Shown here piece after piece: positions 1 to 11,876 of a DNA stretch of 64,000 nt (its first letter is position 1; every line of letters begins with the position of its first letter). This stretch comes from Endothia cerciana (Eukaryota; Ascomycota; Sordariomycetes; Diaporthales; Cryphonectriaceae), in the NCBI GenBank assembly GCA_026119935.1, contig JALRMH010000015.1:62001-126000 (forward strand). Reading direction: 5' to 3'. A program made the position numbers and the translations under genes. Below the pieces are notes generated by a model that was given only the letters and a program-made list of their open reading frames with translations, did not search any database and was not told where the DNA came from.

Positions 1-575
1 TATCAGTGAACCCGGAACCCGAACTGATTTCAACCTTCTTTATCTCACTAGGCTTCACTGCTTTTGTCTAGACCTGTAAGATCCAAATTACTCAAAACTC
101 ACTGGCTAACAGGACATGATTTTCGTTAAAGCCTTTTATAGTCTCCTTCGACAGAATGAGTTGTGTTGGGAAATGCATCCCCGGTTTCATACCACGTTAT
201 GACGTCTGCTGCCTGAGCCACCCACCATCATGCTGTGAGATCCGAAAAACTGCTTCAATGCAGTATGCGAATAGAAGGATTCGAGGAGTATTCTGATTCG
301 TTGAGGCACGTTTGAATGCGTTTCGTGCCCTGCTTCAAAGTCAGTGCTGACTGCAAAGAGGATTCACTTGGTGATCACGAGGCCGATATCGGCGCTTTAC
401 GTGCGTGTAAGTATACTTAAACCGACAGCGAGCTGAGAAACATCCACCTATGATATTCCTAGTATTGCAATACTTCTCCAGAACAATTGTCTTCTACCAA
501 TCTCAACAACACTGTTAACAGGCTCGTCGCCTTTCAAATGCACATTCACCCTCATCATTCTCATCCTGCGTCACC
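1..575. other. intergenic, upstream of methyltransferase
   Basis: No open frame with coding character is seen. The last 100 bases before the methyltransferase ATG are C/T-rich, as is usual for fungal core promoters and leaders. No clear TATA box or known operator was recognised. Confidence 0.6.
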
Positions 576-1466
576 ATGACTGCCCCCCGCGAGCAAGCAA
601 CGTACACTTTCGGTCACCACGCTAGCGTGATCAACAGCCATGCCCGCCGCACCGCACAAGACAGCGCTGCCTTCCTCCTTCCTCACATAAAGCCACATCA
701 CAATATCCTGGATGTTGGCTGTGGCCCAGGCACTATCACGACTGACCTGGCCCAGCTCGTGCCACAAGGCAAGGTGACCGGCGTCGACTTTGCCGAGACT
801 GTCCTAGAGAATGCGCGAGCCCATGCGCAAGGCCGCGGAGCGACCAACCTGGTCTTCGAGGCTGTCGATGCCAACGCGCTACCATATGCTGATGGCACGT
901 TCGATATTGTCTTTTGCCATCAAGTTCTGCAACATGTAAAGGACCCCGCAGGCATACTGAAGGAGATGTGTCGTGTAGCCAAGCCTGGCGGCGTTGTCGC
1001 AGCTCGAGAGGCGGACTACAAGAGCTTCTCGTGGTACCCAGAACCGGCTGGGCTCGACCACTGGCTGTCTACCTACCGACAAGTGGCGAGAGCGTGTGGT
1101 GGGCAGCCTGATGCCGGGCGTTATGTTCGCCATGTAAGTGACGCGGGTTCCCCTGGATTTGCACATAGTGTAGTAACCAACATCATGTAGTGGGCCAAAG
1201 AAGCTGGGCTTCAACGAGATCACCTCGTCACCAGCTGGAGCTCTTGGTTCTACACAGGTGAGGTGGCAGAGAAGTTCGGAGAGAGCTGGGTGGGCCGGGC
1301 GCTGTATTCGGATTTTGCAAAGGAGTTTCTTGCGCGTGGCTTCGGATCACAGGCAGACCTGGACGAGATCAGCAGGACATGGAAGACGTGGTCTACCGAG
1401 GAGGACAAGTTCATCGTGATACCCAACGGCGAAATTCTGTACAAGGTCCCTGGGAGCTCAGCTTGA
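576..1466 (+). CDS. SAM-dependent methyltransferase (UbiE/Coq5-like fold)
   Basis: A class I methyltransferase of 277 aa that transfers a methyl group from S-adenosylmethionine; the substrate cannot be read from sequence. Exon 1 is 576-1133 and exon 2 is 1191-1466. The 57-nt intron starts GTAAGTG and ends ATGTAG in phase 0. The glycine-rich SAM loop LDVGCGPGTIT lies at about residues 47-57, followed by an acidic strand end (GVDFAE) and the post-I motif DIVFCHQVLQHVKDP at about 110-124. The ATG follows a C/T-rich leader (cATGACTGCC). There is no signal peptide or membrane segment, so it is probably cytosolic. Length and motif order fit the Methyltransf_11/UbiE group, which includes both quinone-pathway and secondary-metabolite enzymes. 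No biosynthetic cluster surrounds it, so the role is open. Confidence 0.88.
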
Positions 1467-2718
1467 TCAGTGGGGTCGCCAAGGCAGTCTTCGGGATCAC
1501 TGCGGGAGGAGGAAGGGGACGGATCTCACGGTCTCCAACAAAAATACGGGGTGGGAAGCTCAGCCAAGTTTATTGTCTCTGGCCGAGATTCGGCATACGC
1601 CAAAGCGGTGTACCACTGCATGCCCTAGATGAGGTTGCTTGCAGCTGGCATAGGTGGATGCCGAGTGGCTGCCGGCTACTAGTACTTAACCCGCTTTTGA
1701 CTTCTCTTCCTTCACCCCCCCTCCTTTCGGCTACCTCCCCACTACCACTGACCTATATCTTGCACGAGAACGTTTGCAGATATCCGAGGGCAACGCCAAC
1801 AGCTTTGAACCTTGGTTTAGAAATATCTCGGGATTTGTGAAGGCAGAGGCGGAAAACTATGATTCGTCCAGGACTACCTAGGTCCTTTTCATGATGTCCA
1901 ATGGCTCTACAGCACACCTATTCCTCACGCCTCCTTGGTCAATATTTTTTGCCAAATTAATAGATTGGGAGTGAGAGTGAGTTGAAGCAGTAGACCCAAG
2001 ATTCAGCGGAGATCCTTGCCCACCGGTGAGAACATTGACATAACCTTGACAGCTTTGATGGGGGTTACCGCCAAGGTCTTTTCTTGTCAACTGTCACCTG
2101 AAAGATCTCTCAGAGCCTCAAGTACAGTTTCGCATGTTTACATAGATCATTTTGTGAGAGGAGAAGATATGTAAGTGGAACAGCTTTCCGAAATCACAAA
2201 TTGGTCGTCAAAAGCGCTACCACCTATAAACAACATGTGCATGCTGCGTTCACTGCCTCAGGGACAAAAGATATCTTGTGTGTGTGAACCGTGTCTGAGA
2301 ATAGAGTTGTTGCTGCGCCTCCCCCTCTCACCCCAAAACATCTGGCTCTGTTGGCTTCAACTCGTGGAAGGTTAGGCAGCACGTCAGCATGTATTTTCCA
2401 GCCGTGCCGGGCCATGGTCTACGGACATGTAGTCAGTATTCTTAGTGTATCTTCTCGGCATGACTCCGCAGATCTCAGCCTGTCCTGCTATCACTATCCT
2501 GTCTTGGAATTATCTCACTGGAGGTCGTCCGTCGGACGTAGAGATGTCCACAGTCTCTGCCCTGTCGACGAAATGGCTTCCGAACCTATGTGAGCATGGC
2601 AGGGCCGCCCGATATGCACAATGTGATTCGTATTTGAGATTTATGAATTTCAAACTCCCACTCTAAGCCAACAGTTGGACACCAGCGGAGTAGTTGAGGG
2701 TTTTGTGTAGTGAAACGA
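1467..2718. other. intergenic between convergent genes
   Basis: About 1.25 kb between the 3' ends of the methyltransferase and the ferric reductase. Only short frames without family resemblance are present. It presumably holds both 3' UTRs. Nothing else was seen. Confidence 0.55.
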
Positions 2719-4767
2719 TCACCACCCAAACTTTTCTACCGCGAGACGAATGTCGGCTCCCCTGCCTATGGCTGTGGCGCACGTATTTCGTACCATCCTA
2801 TTCAACCCATCCGGTCCAGACACGACAACAGCAGACTCGGCTCCAGAGTAAGAACTGTCGATCCATGTCTCGACTATTCCCACGACGTCTGGGCGCCCAC
2901 CCACGGATGTCGGTCTCGGAATCATCAGCTCCAGCCCAGCGGAGACGAGCTCGCCCAGAGCTTCCTCGGGTACCCAGTCACGGTGCTCTTCCGAATGAAT
3001 GACCCACAGCATGCGGACAGTCTGTCTTCTCACCAGCTTGGAAGAGGTTTTGTCATCATCATCGTGCCTCCCGCTGCCGGAACCGCACTCGTCTTGTCCC
3101 CGAAGCAAGGCCCAAGCCAGTGGCAGCGTTGCGGCAATTCCACTTCCGCCTGCCACAAGAATGGCATTGTCTGCCGCTCGTAGCGTGTCGAAGGCGTGGC
3201 TCGACCCATACGGCCCATCGAGACGAACTTGGACGCTTCGGTGGCGATGGGCGCAGCAGAGCAAGTCGGCCGTGAAGCCTTTGTGTGCACGAACCAGTAG
3301 ACTCAAGGAGATATGTTGTGCCTGGTGTGGGCGATTTAAGCCCTCGCCATTACCACCCTGCGTGGGAGAGGATGGTGCTGGAGACGCAATGGTGAATGGA
3401 TGGGCCTGGAGCATGTGTGTTGGGCCCAATGTCGGCACGCTAAGGAAGACGTGGTCTGTCGGCTTCCAACCGTATTTGATGCTCTGTCGGGGCCAGAAAG
3501 GCCATCGAGAAGCTCGAGGTGGTCGTTCCCACTCTGCTGACAACAAGACCGTCTCGCCGTCCGGAAGAATGCGGAGGCCTGCATTCACGTGCGCTGATTT
3601 GAGTCCGAGACGCCAAACAATGCGGTCGGCGCAAAAAATGACTAAAGCCGCGAGGACATAGGGTCTAGTGGTGAAGTAGTGCAGATACAGAAACCACAGG
3701 GCGAGGATCTGTAGGACGACATGCGAGGCCAGGAATAGCTCGTACCAACGCCGGCGGAAGCTGCCCAGGGATGTGAAGTATAGTAGCTCGTACGAGACAA
3801 ACGCTCCGATCCCGAGTAAGATCATGTGATGAGTAAGGTACTCCCGTACATCGATTCTACGATGCAGCCAGCTCGGTTCGAGAACAAATCGCCACATCAC
3901 CATCCCAACTGAGTGCACGAAAGCCTCGAAGCACATCCACTCGCCGACACGTCGGTGGAAGATATTCAGAGCTTCGTATGAGACTCCCGTCAGGGGTTTG
4001 AGGGGCTGATTCTTGGCTGCGAGGAAATAGAGAAGTGGAAGATTGACGATGAAGATGTCACCGGCCCGGGCAGCGAAGCAAAAGAAATAGTCGAGCTGAA
4101 GAGGTACTCGAAAGAGATGGAAAAAGATGTTGATGGAGAACCAGGCCACGATCAAAAGAGATGTTGCATTCGATGGGAGGGTTTTGTTGATCACAGGCAA
4201 AGGCGGAGGCTGATACTCAAGCCACTGTTCAATGCGTCTGAAGGCACGCGTGAAAAGGTCGGGTCTTCCGCGTGTTCGCCGTGAGCCCAAGAGCGGCAGT
4301 CTCTCGATGTCGACGTTGATAACTTCCAACGGCAAGGGTGGTGTCATCACGCGAGAAGAAGTGCTCGATGATGATGATGGTGGTGATGATGACGATGCCG
4401 TTGTAACCACGACTTTCGCTTCTTCATGAGGCTTGCTTGTGACGAGTCTGGTGATGTTTCCTCCTCCTGTTTTTCTTTCTCGACATCTTCTCCTACATCT
4501 TCTTCTCTCCAGGAGATGCATGACTGCCAATACAGCCAATAGTGCCAGGAGGACATATTTGTAAGCCCGCACAAAGGTCCTGCCGTAGAGCAAGGAAGAA
4601 ATAAGCGTGCGAAGATACGCACGCTGCTCAGGTGGAAAGCTCCCCAGACCTGCAGCTTTCAGATACCGTAGTGCGCCAACATTATCTCCCAGCTGGACAT
4701 CGCCTTCAACAATCGATGTTAGCCAGAGGATGATACCGTCGTCTTCTGTGCGTTCCATCGGCTTCAA
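2719..4767 (-). CDS. ferric reductase, FRE/NADPH oxidase superfamily
   Basis: A single-exon gene of 682 aa for a membrane ferric-chelate reductase, which moves electrons from NADPH through FAD and two hemes to reduce extracellular Fe3+ before uptake. An N-terminal membrane helix lies near residues 69-86, followed by a Ser/Pro-rich linker near 120-140 encoded by GATGAT-type repeats. The ferric-reductase helix bundle follows and carries the paired heme histidines: one pair in the HRRVGEW/FVHSVG helix and a second in the LTHHMILL/ASHVVLQ helices. The FAD site is HPFTIASP. The NADPH-binding part has GPYGSSHAF, LVAGGSGIAA and a C-terminal SGPDGLNRMV. The order and length match fungal ferric reductases. 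Two iron-type GATA motifs sit about 75 bp upstream (see 4842-4858), suggesting repression when iron is plentiful. A metalloreductase acting on copper is an alternative. Confidence 0.9.
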   Translation of the reverse strand: MKPMERTEDDGIILWLTSIVEGDVQLGDNVGALRYLKAAGLGSFPPEQRAYLRTLISSLLYGRTFVRAYKYVLLALLAVLAVMHLLERRRCRRRCRERKTGGGNITRLVTSKPHEEAKVVVTTASSSSPPSSSSSTSSRVMTPPLPLEVINVDIERLPLLGSRRTRGRPDLFTRAFRRIEQWLEYQPPPLPVINKTLPSNATSLLIVAWFSINIFFHLFRVPLQLDYFFCFAARAGDIFIVNLPLLYFLAAKNQPLKPLTGVSYEALNIFHRRVGEWMCFEAFVHSVGMVMWRFVLEPSWLHRRIDVREYLTHHMILLGIGAFVSYELLYFTSLGSFRRRWYELFLASHVVLQILALWFLYLHYFTTRPYVLAALVIFCADRIVWRLGLKSAHVNAGLRILPDGETVLLSAEWERPPRASRWPFWPRQSIKYGWKPTDHVFLSVPTLGPTHMLQAHPFTIASPAPSSPTQGGNGEGLNRPHQAQHISLSLLVRAHKGFTADLLCCAHRHRSVQVRLDGPYGSSHAFDTLRAADNAILVAGGSGIAATLPLAWALLRGQDECGSGSGRHDDDDKTSSKLVRRQTVRMLWVIHSEEHRDWVPEEALGELVSAGLELMIPRPTSVGGRPDVVGIVETWIDSSYSGAESAVVVSGPDGLNRMVRNTCATAIGRGADIRLAVEKFGW

Positions 4768-6163
4768 AAAGTCATTTCAGTGTTGGTGGACTTGAGGAAG
4801 GAAATCAAGGTGTCTAGTGTGGGATCGAGCGATTTAAGGTTATCTGATAATCTGATAACAATAGGCCCGCCGAGATCGCTGTTTTAGCCCCCTTTTTTGG
4901 GGGGGGGGGTGTTTTTGGCTAGTACAACGATTCAGGCGTAGAAGTCATGTCGCGCAGTGGCCAAGTGATTGGTGCTGTGGGTTCTTTTCGAGAGGCCTGC
5001 TCGAATGCGATCGAGCAGATTTGGGTACCCACATGGATGAGGTGGACACTCAGCACTTCGAGTCGTCTTTCCTGCTCCCGAGCTTATAAGCGGCCTGCTG
5101 AAAGGTGAACCATCTTGTCTTCGGCATCAAGTTTAAAAGGAATCTCTGGGGTGTGGCTGTATTCAGTTCGTATGTCTTGAGAGCATGCAGATCTCCCCAG
5201 TGCGAAATGCCATCCGACACTGCATTTTGGCGAGCCCTCGCCACCGGTGGGTTCCCACGCCCCCACGCCTTGAGTAGTCATGCCCTGGCCTTTCGGTCAT
5301 GCTCATGGATCGGCGGGGGATTCCATGAATTTCATAATGCGTGGTTATGTGCAGTCATGATATGCTCACTTCAGAGTCATTTGTCGGGGTCGGCACTCGT
5401 CACTTTGAAGCTAAGTGCGGCTGGTTAAAAAAAAAAAAAAAAAAAAATCTCACGCACGTTCGAGGGCTCCAGCCAGAGTTGTGCGGCCCTAGTATTCACC
5501 AGGCTCGTGGTTACCTTGCAAAGACTAAGTGCTGAAGCCTGGCCACTTGGTGAGAGTATGCTCAGCTCCGATAGACCCGGTGTCAGCGACATGATTCTCG
5601 CATACTCAGTAGTTGAATAATCACGAGGAGCGAGGCTTGCATTGACCGTTCGGAATCTGCTGACATATTATACTATTGAGAGCCTACGAAGTACGAAGGA
5701 CTTCGATATGACCCCACTTGTAGACTGTCAAAGGCCATGCCGCCACCTCCTGATGGAGGACCCACTCCAAGCTCACAGCCTCCTTGGAGGCCGCCTCCGT
5801 CACTCAGGCACCAGAGTTATCCATCAGTTTCAAACATTCCCATAGAATCGCAATCTCTGATCGAATTTTGTTCAGATGGAGGATATTTGTGCTTAAGACG
5901 CCATGCCATGCTATATAAACAAGAAACCGCCCGCTAGACAGTTGGTAGTAGTCCAATCTACATGTACATTCGCACTTTTTACGTCCCGCTGTCTAATGCG
6001 AATTGTTGTGTGGTGATGTTGTAGTGGATGTGCGTAGTCGCTTTGTGATCGAGATAATTAGAGACAAATGGGTATAATAGTATAATCTTTCGTGATATCG
6101 TGTAGTGGACGTCCCTTCCCCCCCTCCCCCCCCCTTCCATCTGACCTGAGCATGCGTGGAAGC
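4768..6163. other. intergenic with homopolymer tracts
   Basis: It contains the ferric reductase promoter, a T-run/G-run composite near 4893-4910, a 21-base A run at 5427-5447 and C-rich tracts near 6117-6136. Short frames here show no family resemblance. No gene is called. Confidence 0.55.
4842..4858 (+). promoter_or_regulatory. two overlapping ATCTGATAA iron-regulator (SREA/SRE type) motifs
   Basis: ATCTGATAA occurs at 4842-4850 and again at 4850-4858, sharing one base. This fits the extended GATA motif ATCWGATAA, established for the fungal iron repressor SREA/SRE, which shuts off iron-uptake genes in iron-replete cells. The pair lies 75-91 bp upstream of the ferric reductase ATG at 4767. 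Binding is an inference from the match and its position. Confidence 0.7.
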
Positions 6164-8436
6164 TCATAGCCAATTCCCCTTGGGCGATAACGGCGGATGG
6201 CTTCCTAGCGGGCTGCGCATCTCATGTGGTGACGTTGGCCTCTGTGGGCTGTCGACGTCGGCCGCACGGCTCATCAAGCTCGACCTCGAGGAGCTGTCAT
6301 TATCGGCCTCGGGAGCGCTGAATTGCCGGTCGGCCCTCTGAATCCTGTTTCGGCTCGGGGTTTCTGGTATCGATGCCTGTCTCTGGAAAGGAGAGGGCGG
6401 GCTTACCACAGGACTTATCCGAAACCCCAGCACTGGAGAGCCGCCGAGGGGCCGGTTCGGCCTGTGGCTCAGGCTGATGGGAGGGCCCAACGAGCTCGGG
6501 GAGTCGTTTGGCACATACCCCCCGGTGCTAGTCTGCAGAATCCGTGGTGGGGCAGAGAGACCTATGTCGGCCCCAGGTGTCCGGGGGTCACCGATGGTCG
6601 ACTCGGACCGGGCGGACATTACACTCTGATGTTGTAGTCGAGTTGGGAGGTGGAAGTTTGGTGGTGAAAACGACCGGGCACCCCCGGAGTGGGTACGATG
6701 ATGCCCGTACGTAGGAGATAATGGCCGCGATGCATCGTCCGTATACGCGGATCCAATCCCGCTGTAGGGCACTATTGGAGAGCTTTGCATCGCTCGAGGT
6801 GACTGCCGAAAGCTACCGAAACCTGCTAGCCCATCGGAAGGTCGCCTTGATGTCTGCGGAGACGATGGATTCGAGGAGGCCCGTGAGATGTAGCGACGCC
6901 CGGGTGACTCTGTTGACGCGCCGTTCGAGAAGGAGGATGGTATCGCAGGAGACGGCGGGAGATTTGTCTGCAGAGGCGGTGGGCGCGGGCGCGCGCTCAG
7001 GCTGTTCTTTCTCGAGCTTAACGCATAGGGGATTTGATCCTGGCTGGCTTTGCGCTTGGCCGTGCCCGGTTGGATGACCTCGTTCACCTCCGCCTCTAGC
7101 TTGTCGATACTGTCCTGGGATCCATCTCTTGTGATGATCGACATCTCGATGTCTTTCTCAACCCAGATCCCTCCCTGGCCCTCCTTGACACTCTTCAAAC
7201 CACCAGATATCCCAGACAGACCTGTCGTCCCAGTCAATGCTGTTGTGCCGCTCAGGACTGTGTTCCTCCTGCTGCTGTGGCTGCGGGAAGTAGATATTAT
7301 GGTGACGGTGTTGGCGCTCTGTATCGGCAGCCCGGCACTTCCGACCCTTGAGGCATATCGACTGGTGAAATGAGACGAAGCCAGCAACCTCCATTTGACA
7401 AAAAGTGGACGGAGGGTCGCTAGCGATGAGGCTGTGATGGCGATACCACACTCGACAATACTCCAAATAGCCAGGTCGGTAAAGTTGTAGAGGTAGTCTG
7501 GGTTAGAGAGAAGCTGTTTGGCGTATGGAATGCGAGCAATTGTTGCTACCGAGGCCCTAGTATCACATGGAAATTAGACGTTGGTCAGGAAGGAGAGCAA
7601 GCGTTGTGGTAGTGAACCGGCCCGGTTGAGGACATGTGACGGATTGTTGTCGGGGCAAAATGGTCGCAGGATTGCACTGAACGGAAATAAGTGATATATG
7701 ACGCACAGTGACCCAAGGGCTAAGACACAACAAACGGAGATTTTAGTCCTCCTGTCAAGGTGAGCGCCCTTGATAAGTGTCGCCGGTAGGAGGGCGAGGG
7801 TAAGATCTGAGAAGATGCCGATGAAGAACGCGAAATAAGTTGGTATCGTGGCGAGGGCGTGGCCGTTGCATTTGCCCGTGACCGGTGGATCAGCAGTATA
7901 ACGCCACCAGTAGAACTGGGCAGGCTGGCACTGGAAGATGGCCATGAAGACGTAAAAGATATTGTAGATCCCAACGATGACCAAGAGGACAATAATTGTG
8001 ATGCGCTGCCAATTGTCGTTGACGCAAAGCCTGAGCAGGAAGATGCCGATCACAAACTTGACCAGTGTTGACACGAGGACATATGCGACCTGGCCTGCCC
8101 ACTTGAAGATGAGAGCTTTATGTCGGTTTTCCTCCGAAACATAGTCCACGTGGGCCCCGAGGCCGAAGGAGGCGCCGAGTACGACGACGACACAGAAGCC
8201 AACCTGGAGAAGCTGGCAGGTAACCACATGTCAGTCTGAAGGCTTGGGGAATAGGAGGGGGGTGGGGGGCATCCTACACATGTGAGTACCGCCAGCCAGT
8301 CCTCGACCAGGAAGCGCTTGAGAATCGTGGACATTGTGTAGCTTCGCAGTGCGACAGCAACGACGCTGACGGACGCCATGACGATACTGACCGCGGCCAG
8401 CTCCGGGCCCCGGTTGCCCTCGCCATAGTCCCACAT
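6164..8436 (-). CDS. PTH11-like rhodopsin-fold integral membrane protein with long disordered tail
   Basis: A predicted seven-helix membrane protein of 685 aa from three exons: 8278-8436, 7707-8212 and 6164-7556. The introns are 65 and 150 nt, with GTAGGA...CCAG and GTGCGT...CTAG boundaries, and phases agree. The N-terminus (GPELAAVSIVMASVSVVAVALRS, then a helix ending FLVEDWLAVLTC) and the later segments KFVIGIFLLRLCVN, CQPAQFYWW, DLTLALLPATLI and FTDLAIWSIVECGIAIT are typical of the fungal rhodopsin-domain/PTH11-like family. Members include plasma-membrane receptors for surface cues and proteins in metabolite clusters. After the last helix about 380 residues are Ser/Arg/Pro-rich and probably disordered, much longer than the usual tail. 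The ATG at 8436 was preferred over an in-frame upstream one at 8628 because family members start just before the first helix. The ligand is unknown. Confidence 0.87.
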
Positions 8437-9336
8437 TGTCGAGTCGTGAAGGGGCCTTCGTTCTGCGTCCGTGTCGATGCTCCTCTCTCCACGTTTCTGT
8501 ATTCCCGAGGTCAAGCTGTTGGTAACCTCCTCAAGGGCCGACTCGTCGACGGGCTGTAACCGGATCTCATCGGTAACGAAGCGGCATGGCCTTGAGGTCC
8601 AGTCTGCAACAAAAGCAAATGGGACCAAGAAAAGAACAGAACGGAAGACATCGCGGGTTCAGCCTGTGAGACATGCAGCGAGCGGGACCAAAAGTTATCA
8701 GTGTAGCGTTGATCGGGACGGGTGGGTCTCCAGACCGGACTCGACCCAGCGAGTGGGAAAAACAGCCCGGCCCCTCTGCAGTTTAGCTCATGGCCGATCA
8801 CTCTGAGGATCCATATTCTCGGGGCCTTCCTGTCTCTCGTGGGACAAATGGGATAGACGTAACGGCGAAGAGGTCGCGGTGGGCCAAGAGACAGGCAGTG
8901 CAACCCCGCCGGTTACCCGCTGGGCGAGGCCAGGGATGCCCGGCGAGGTTCGAATGCGGAAGCTCGATTGGTTGCAGCCCATCCTCGGCCGTCCAGCCTA
9001 TAACAGTAAGTAATGTCCCCAGAGGCACATCAGTGGCCAGGAGCGCTGTGCTGGGACAGTGTCGGCTAGACGAATAAGATCGAAGCCCGCCCACGGACTT
9101 CCTTTGTCACTTGCCATAATCTCATGTTCCTCGTCGTTCCCTCTACCAACTGATCGATTCATGACTTGGACGGGTCAAGACACCACTCGTGTTCACTCTG
9201 GACGATCTTCGACACAGGGGTAAACGTGGACCCAGGCCTACTTCCGAGGTTCTCAGGCCGAAATAGTAAACCCCCCTGCTATGCATTTGTGGGGCTGATT
9301 CGTACACGCCTCATGCCATTCCGAGTCTTTGCCATG

Positions 9337-9355
9337 CTATGGTACCTTACCATAG
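9337..9355. repeat. perfect 8-bp inverted repeat
   Basis: The arms CTATGGTA and TACCATAG are separated by CCT. The core CATAGTA/TACTATG recurs in other intergenic parts of the window. Confidence 0.7.
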
Positions 9356-10800
9356 TACTTGTATGGTATTATGTGTGTGTTTATTGTGTCAGCGGGCGAA
9401 TAGCAACGTAGGCCCGTGGCCTTGGCTTGATAGGTATTCGTAACGCCTAGCTGCTAGTATGCGGATGCAGTGGAAAATATTATGCCAAGTGGTAACAGAT
9501 GGTGGTCACACGCGTGGAAAGGGTCCTGCAACCAGCGAGGTTGCTCCTAGTAGCCTGTGACAGAGAGAGACCGTGTGGGAGTGTTTCAAGAAAAGAAGCA
9601 ATCTAACTAGAGAGACGACCATTGACTCGTGGCGTCGAGACTAGCGTGGCCTCACAGTGCCGCCGAGCTTCCTCGGATGTAAGGATCGGGACAAAGTAAC
9701 AAACGTTATACCATAGCAATCCTGTCACCCCCAAGTGAAACAGGCGCGAGTGAAGGTGAAGGTTTTCATATCTACCCCGAACTAAAAAAGGGGTGGGAAT
9801 GTCTAAGGCCTCCGTCCAGCCCTGAATTTGAGTATGGGCTGTGGGACAGCGCCTTGAGACAGGAACTAGCAAGGAATCGACGGGAACTACCGAATGCCAG
9901 ATGGGCCGCGGCCGTGCTCCATACTACGTTTTGAAAAAAAAAAAAAAAAGAAGAAGAAAAAAGAAATAATGCGCTATCGCCGGCCCACTGGAGCCCGCCG
10001 GCTGCGAAGTGATAAGCAAGGATCATCGGGAAGGGTTGAGATGGTTGAGGCACCCATCCGACTCGACGTCGTTAACCCATCCGGTGCTTTGTACTCGACA
10101 AGCTTCAAGTGGAAATGGCTCCGGCGAGATTGGAGGATCGCTGAACAGAGTACGGAACACAAGATACACGTGCTACGAGGATCCCGCGCATGGCCATGCG
10201 CGCCAAAAAGGGATCCACGCCAGGGATGTCGCTGCGGAGACAAGGATCCTTCTGAGGCCTCGCCGTTCAGAAAACGAATCGCCGAGGCCACGGAAGCCAA
10301 GAGTGCGTTGGTCCGGCGGAGAGGTACGATCTGACGGCCGTGCTGGTCATCGGTTGCTATACTGTTTCCCTTCACGGATCTCATGGCCATCAATGACTCC
10401 CCATCACCACTCAGAAAGGAAGCAGAGGACGTAGGGAGGCAGATGACGCAAAAGAGGCCGCATCTTCTGACAGCTGATGACGAGCATGTCCAAGAAAGGA
10501 AGACAAGCTACCTGCCTTTCTCAGGGCCGAACTGCAGACTTCTGAATTCGGATGCATACCATAATGCAACTAGTCTTGCCCGCCGCGGCAGTCTTGTGAT
10601 GGTGTCCTTGAGCCTCCACTTGTCTTGAATCATCGGCATACGAAAAGCGACCTGATGGGCGATCTATCAGTCACACGGTCTTGCACGGCCTCCGCATTAC
10701 GGTCACCGACGACCTTTCGAATGCCCACCGCGTTCTCATCCTGGGTTTTTTTGACTGTCCTCTTCCTGTGTTGGCTGCGGGACCTAAATCACATTACTAC

Positions 10801-10812
10801 CATAGTACTATG
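10801..10812. repeat. 12-bp perfect palindrome CATAGTACTATG
   Basis: A self-complementary 12-mer sharing the CATAGTA core with the hairpin at 9337-9355 and the inverted pair at 40855-40890. No function is known. Confidence 0.6.
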
Positions 10813-11876
10813 CTCTGGTTTGGCATGTGCACGGAACCCTCGGCTGAGCCATGCCCCCACGCGCCCCAGTCTGAGATGGATAGTAGTGCATATATAATAA
10901 ATAGTAAGAACTTCGAGCCTCCATGCAGCGCCCGACAGCCGGATTGAGTGGGCTTTTGGGACTTCTGACGATGGACAGGAAATGATGGCTCATTTCAATG
11001 GTATGAGAGTATTGGAGTGTTTCACGGGGTGATGCATCGAGTCTAACTGCAACCTGGCGTACACCCGCTCCGCATCGATGCTGTTGATCAATCTCGGCCC
11101 ACCCAATGTCACAGGAAAATGCCGAGTGTAGCCATGGCGCCGACAGGGGGTGAAGCTCAGACGCAACACCGAGCGCAACACCGGGCTCAGCTGTTGCTTC
11201 TGTTCATCTAAACCGAGCTGGATTCGGTGCTAGTATCCAATACTCACGGATCGAATGTCTGGTTCGGCTATCGCGGCTTCAGGATTACCTTTGTGATCTC
11301 TACGCTATTCTGGATATCTTTCAATTTAGTATCCTTCAGCTCCTCTACGTGCGTCCTACTATACGATGTCTGGACCTGAACCGCAGTGGAATTGTCGGGT
11401 CGTCGGATCCGGACGAGAGGGTCCACCGACGTCGCAACGATACTGACCAAACAGGCCACTTAAGATGTCCGACCTACTCAGTAGGCCGAGGATGTAGTGT
11501 AGCGGTCAAGCGGTGATACTGTGTCACCGGCATGTCGAGACAGTAGTATCAAGGCCTTTTCCAATGTGGCCAGATCCCTCTTTGTGCAGCGCTGTATTCT
11601 CTACGCAACCTCCCCCCCCCCAAAAAAAACCCACCAGTTGCCAAAGATGCACAAGGACAGTTATAGGCCGGCTCAGCGTTAAGTACCTTCTAAATGTATT
11701 GTAAAAGCTATGCCAAAATCGCAGGTCCATCAAGTCATCCTTTTGTACAAGCTCGACGCCATGTTGAAACCTCCAAACTCCATCCTTATGCCCCCCCCCC
11801 CCCTTATTTTGATTTCTTGATATCGAGCCCTCTTCATAGTGTCCTGCCGCCCAGCCCAGCAGATATCATCAACCCA

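Larger units (their letters stand above)
8437..11876. other. gene-poor stretch with palindromes and homopolymers
   Basis: About 3.4 kb without a supported gene. It contains an A-run near 9934-9948, a perfect hairpin CTATGGTA/TACCATAG at 9337-9355, a 12-bp palindrome CATAGTACTATG at 10801-10812, a C-run joined to an A-run near 11609-11628 and another C-run near 11791-11803. Overlapping frames on both strands at 9894-10434 lack recognisable domains and are treated as chance. Confidence 0.5.

Noticed and set aside
4946..5030. tRNA-Ser/Leu-like stretch with GTGGCCAAGTG and CTCGAATGC
   Set aside because: A-box- and B-box-like words are present but acceptor and anticodon stems do not pair, so it is not called a tRNA.
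9894..10434. Overlapping frames on both strands
   Set aside because: One begins with a poly-Lys stretch from an A run and none shows a domain or splice signals leading to a longer product.
11268..11459. Minus-strand 63-residue frame
   Set aside because: Short and without a recognisable family; could be a relic of a membrane-protein tail but the evidence is too thin.
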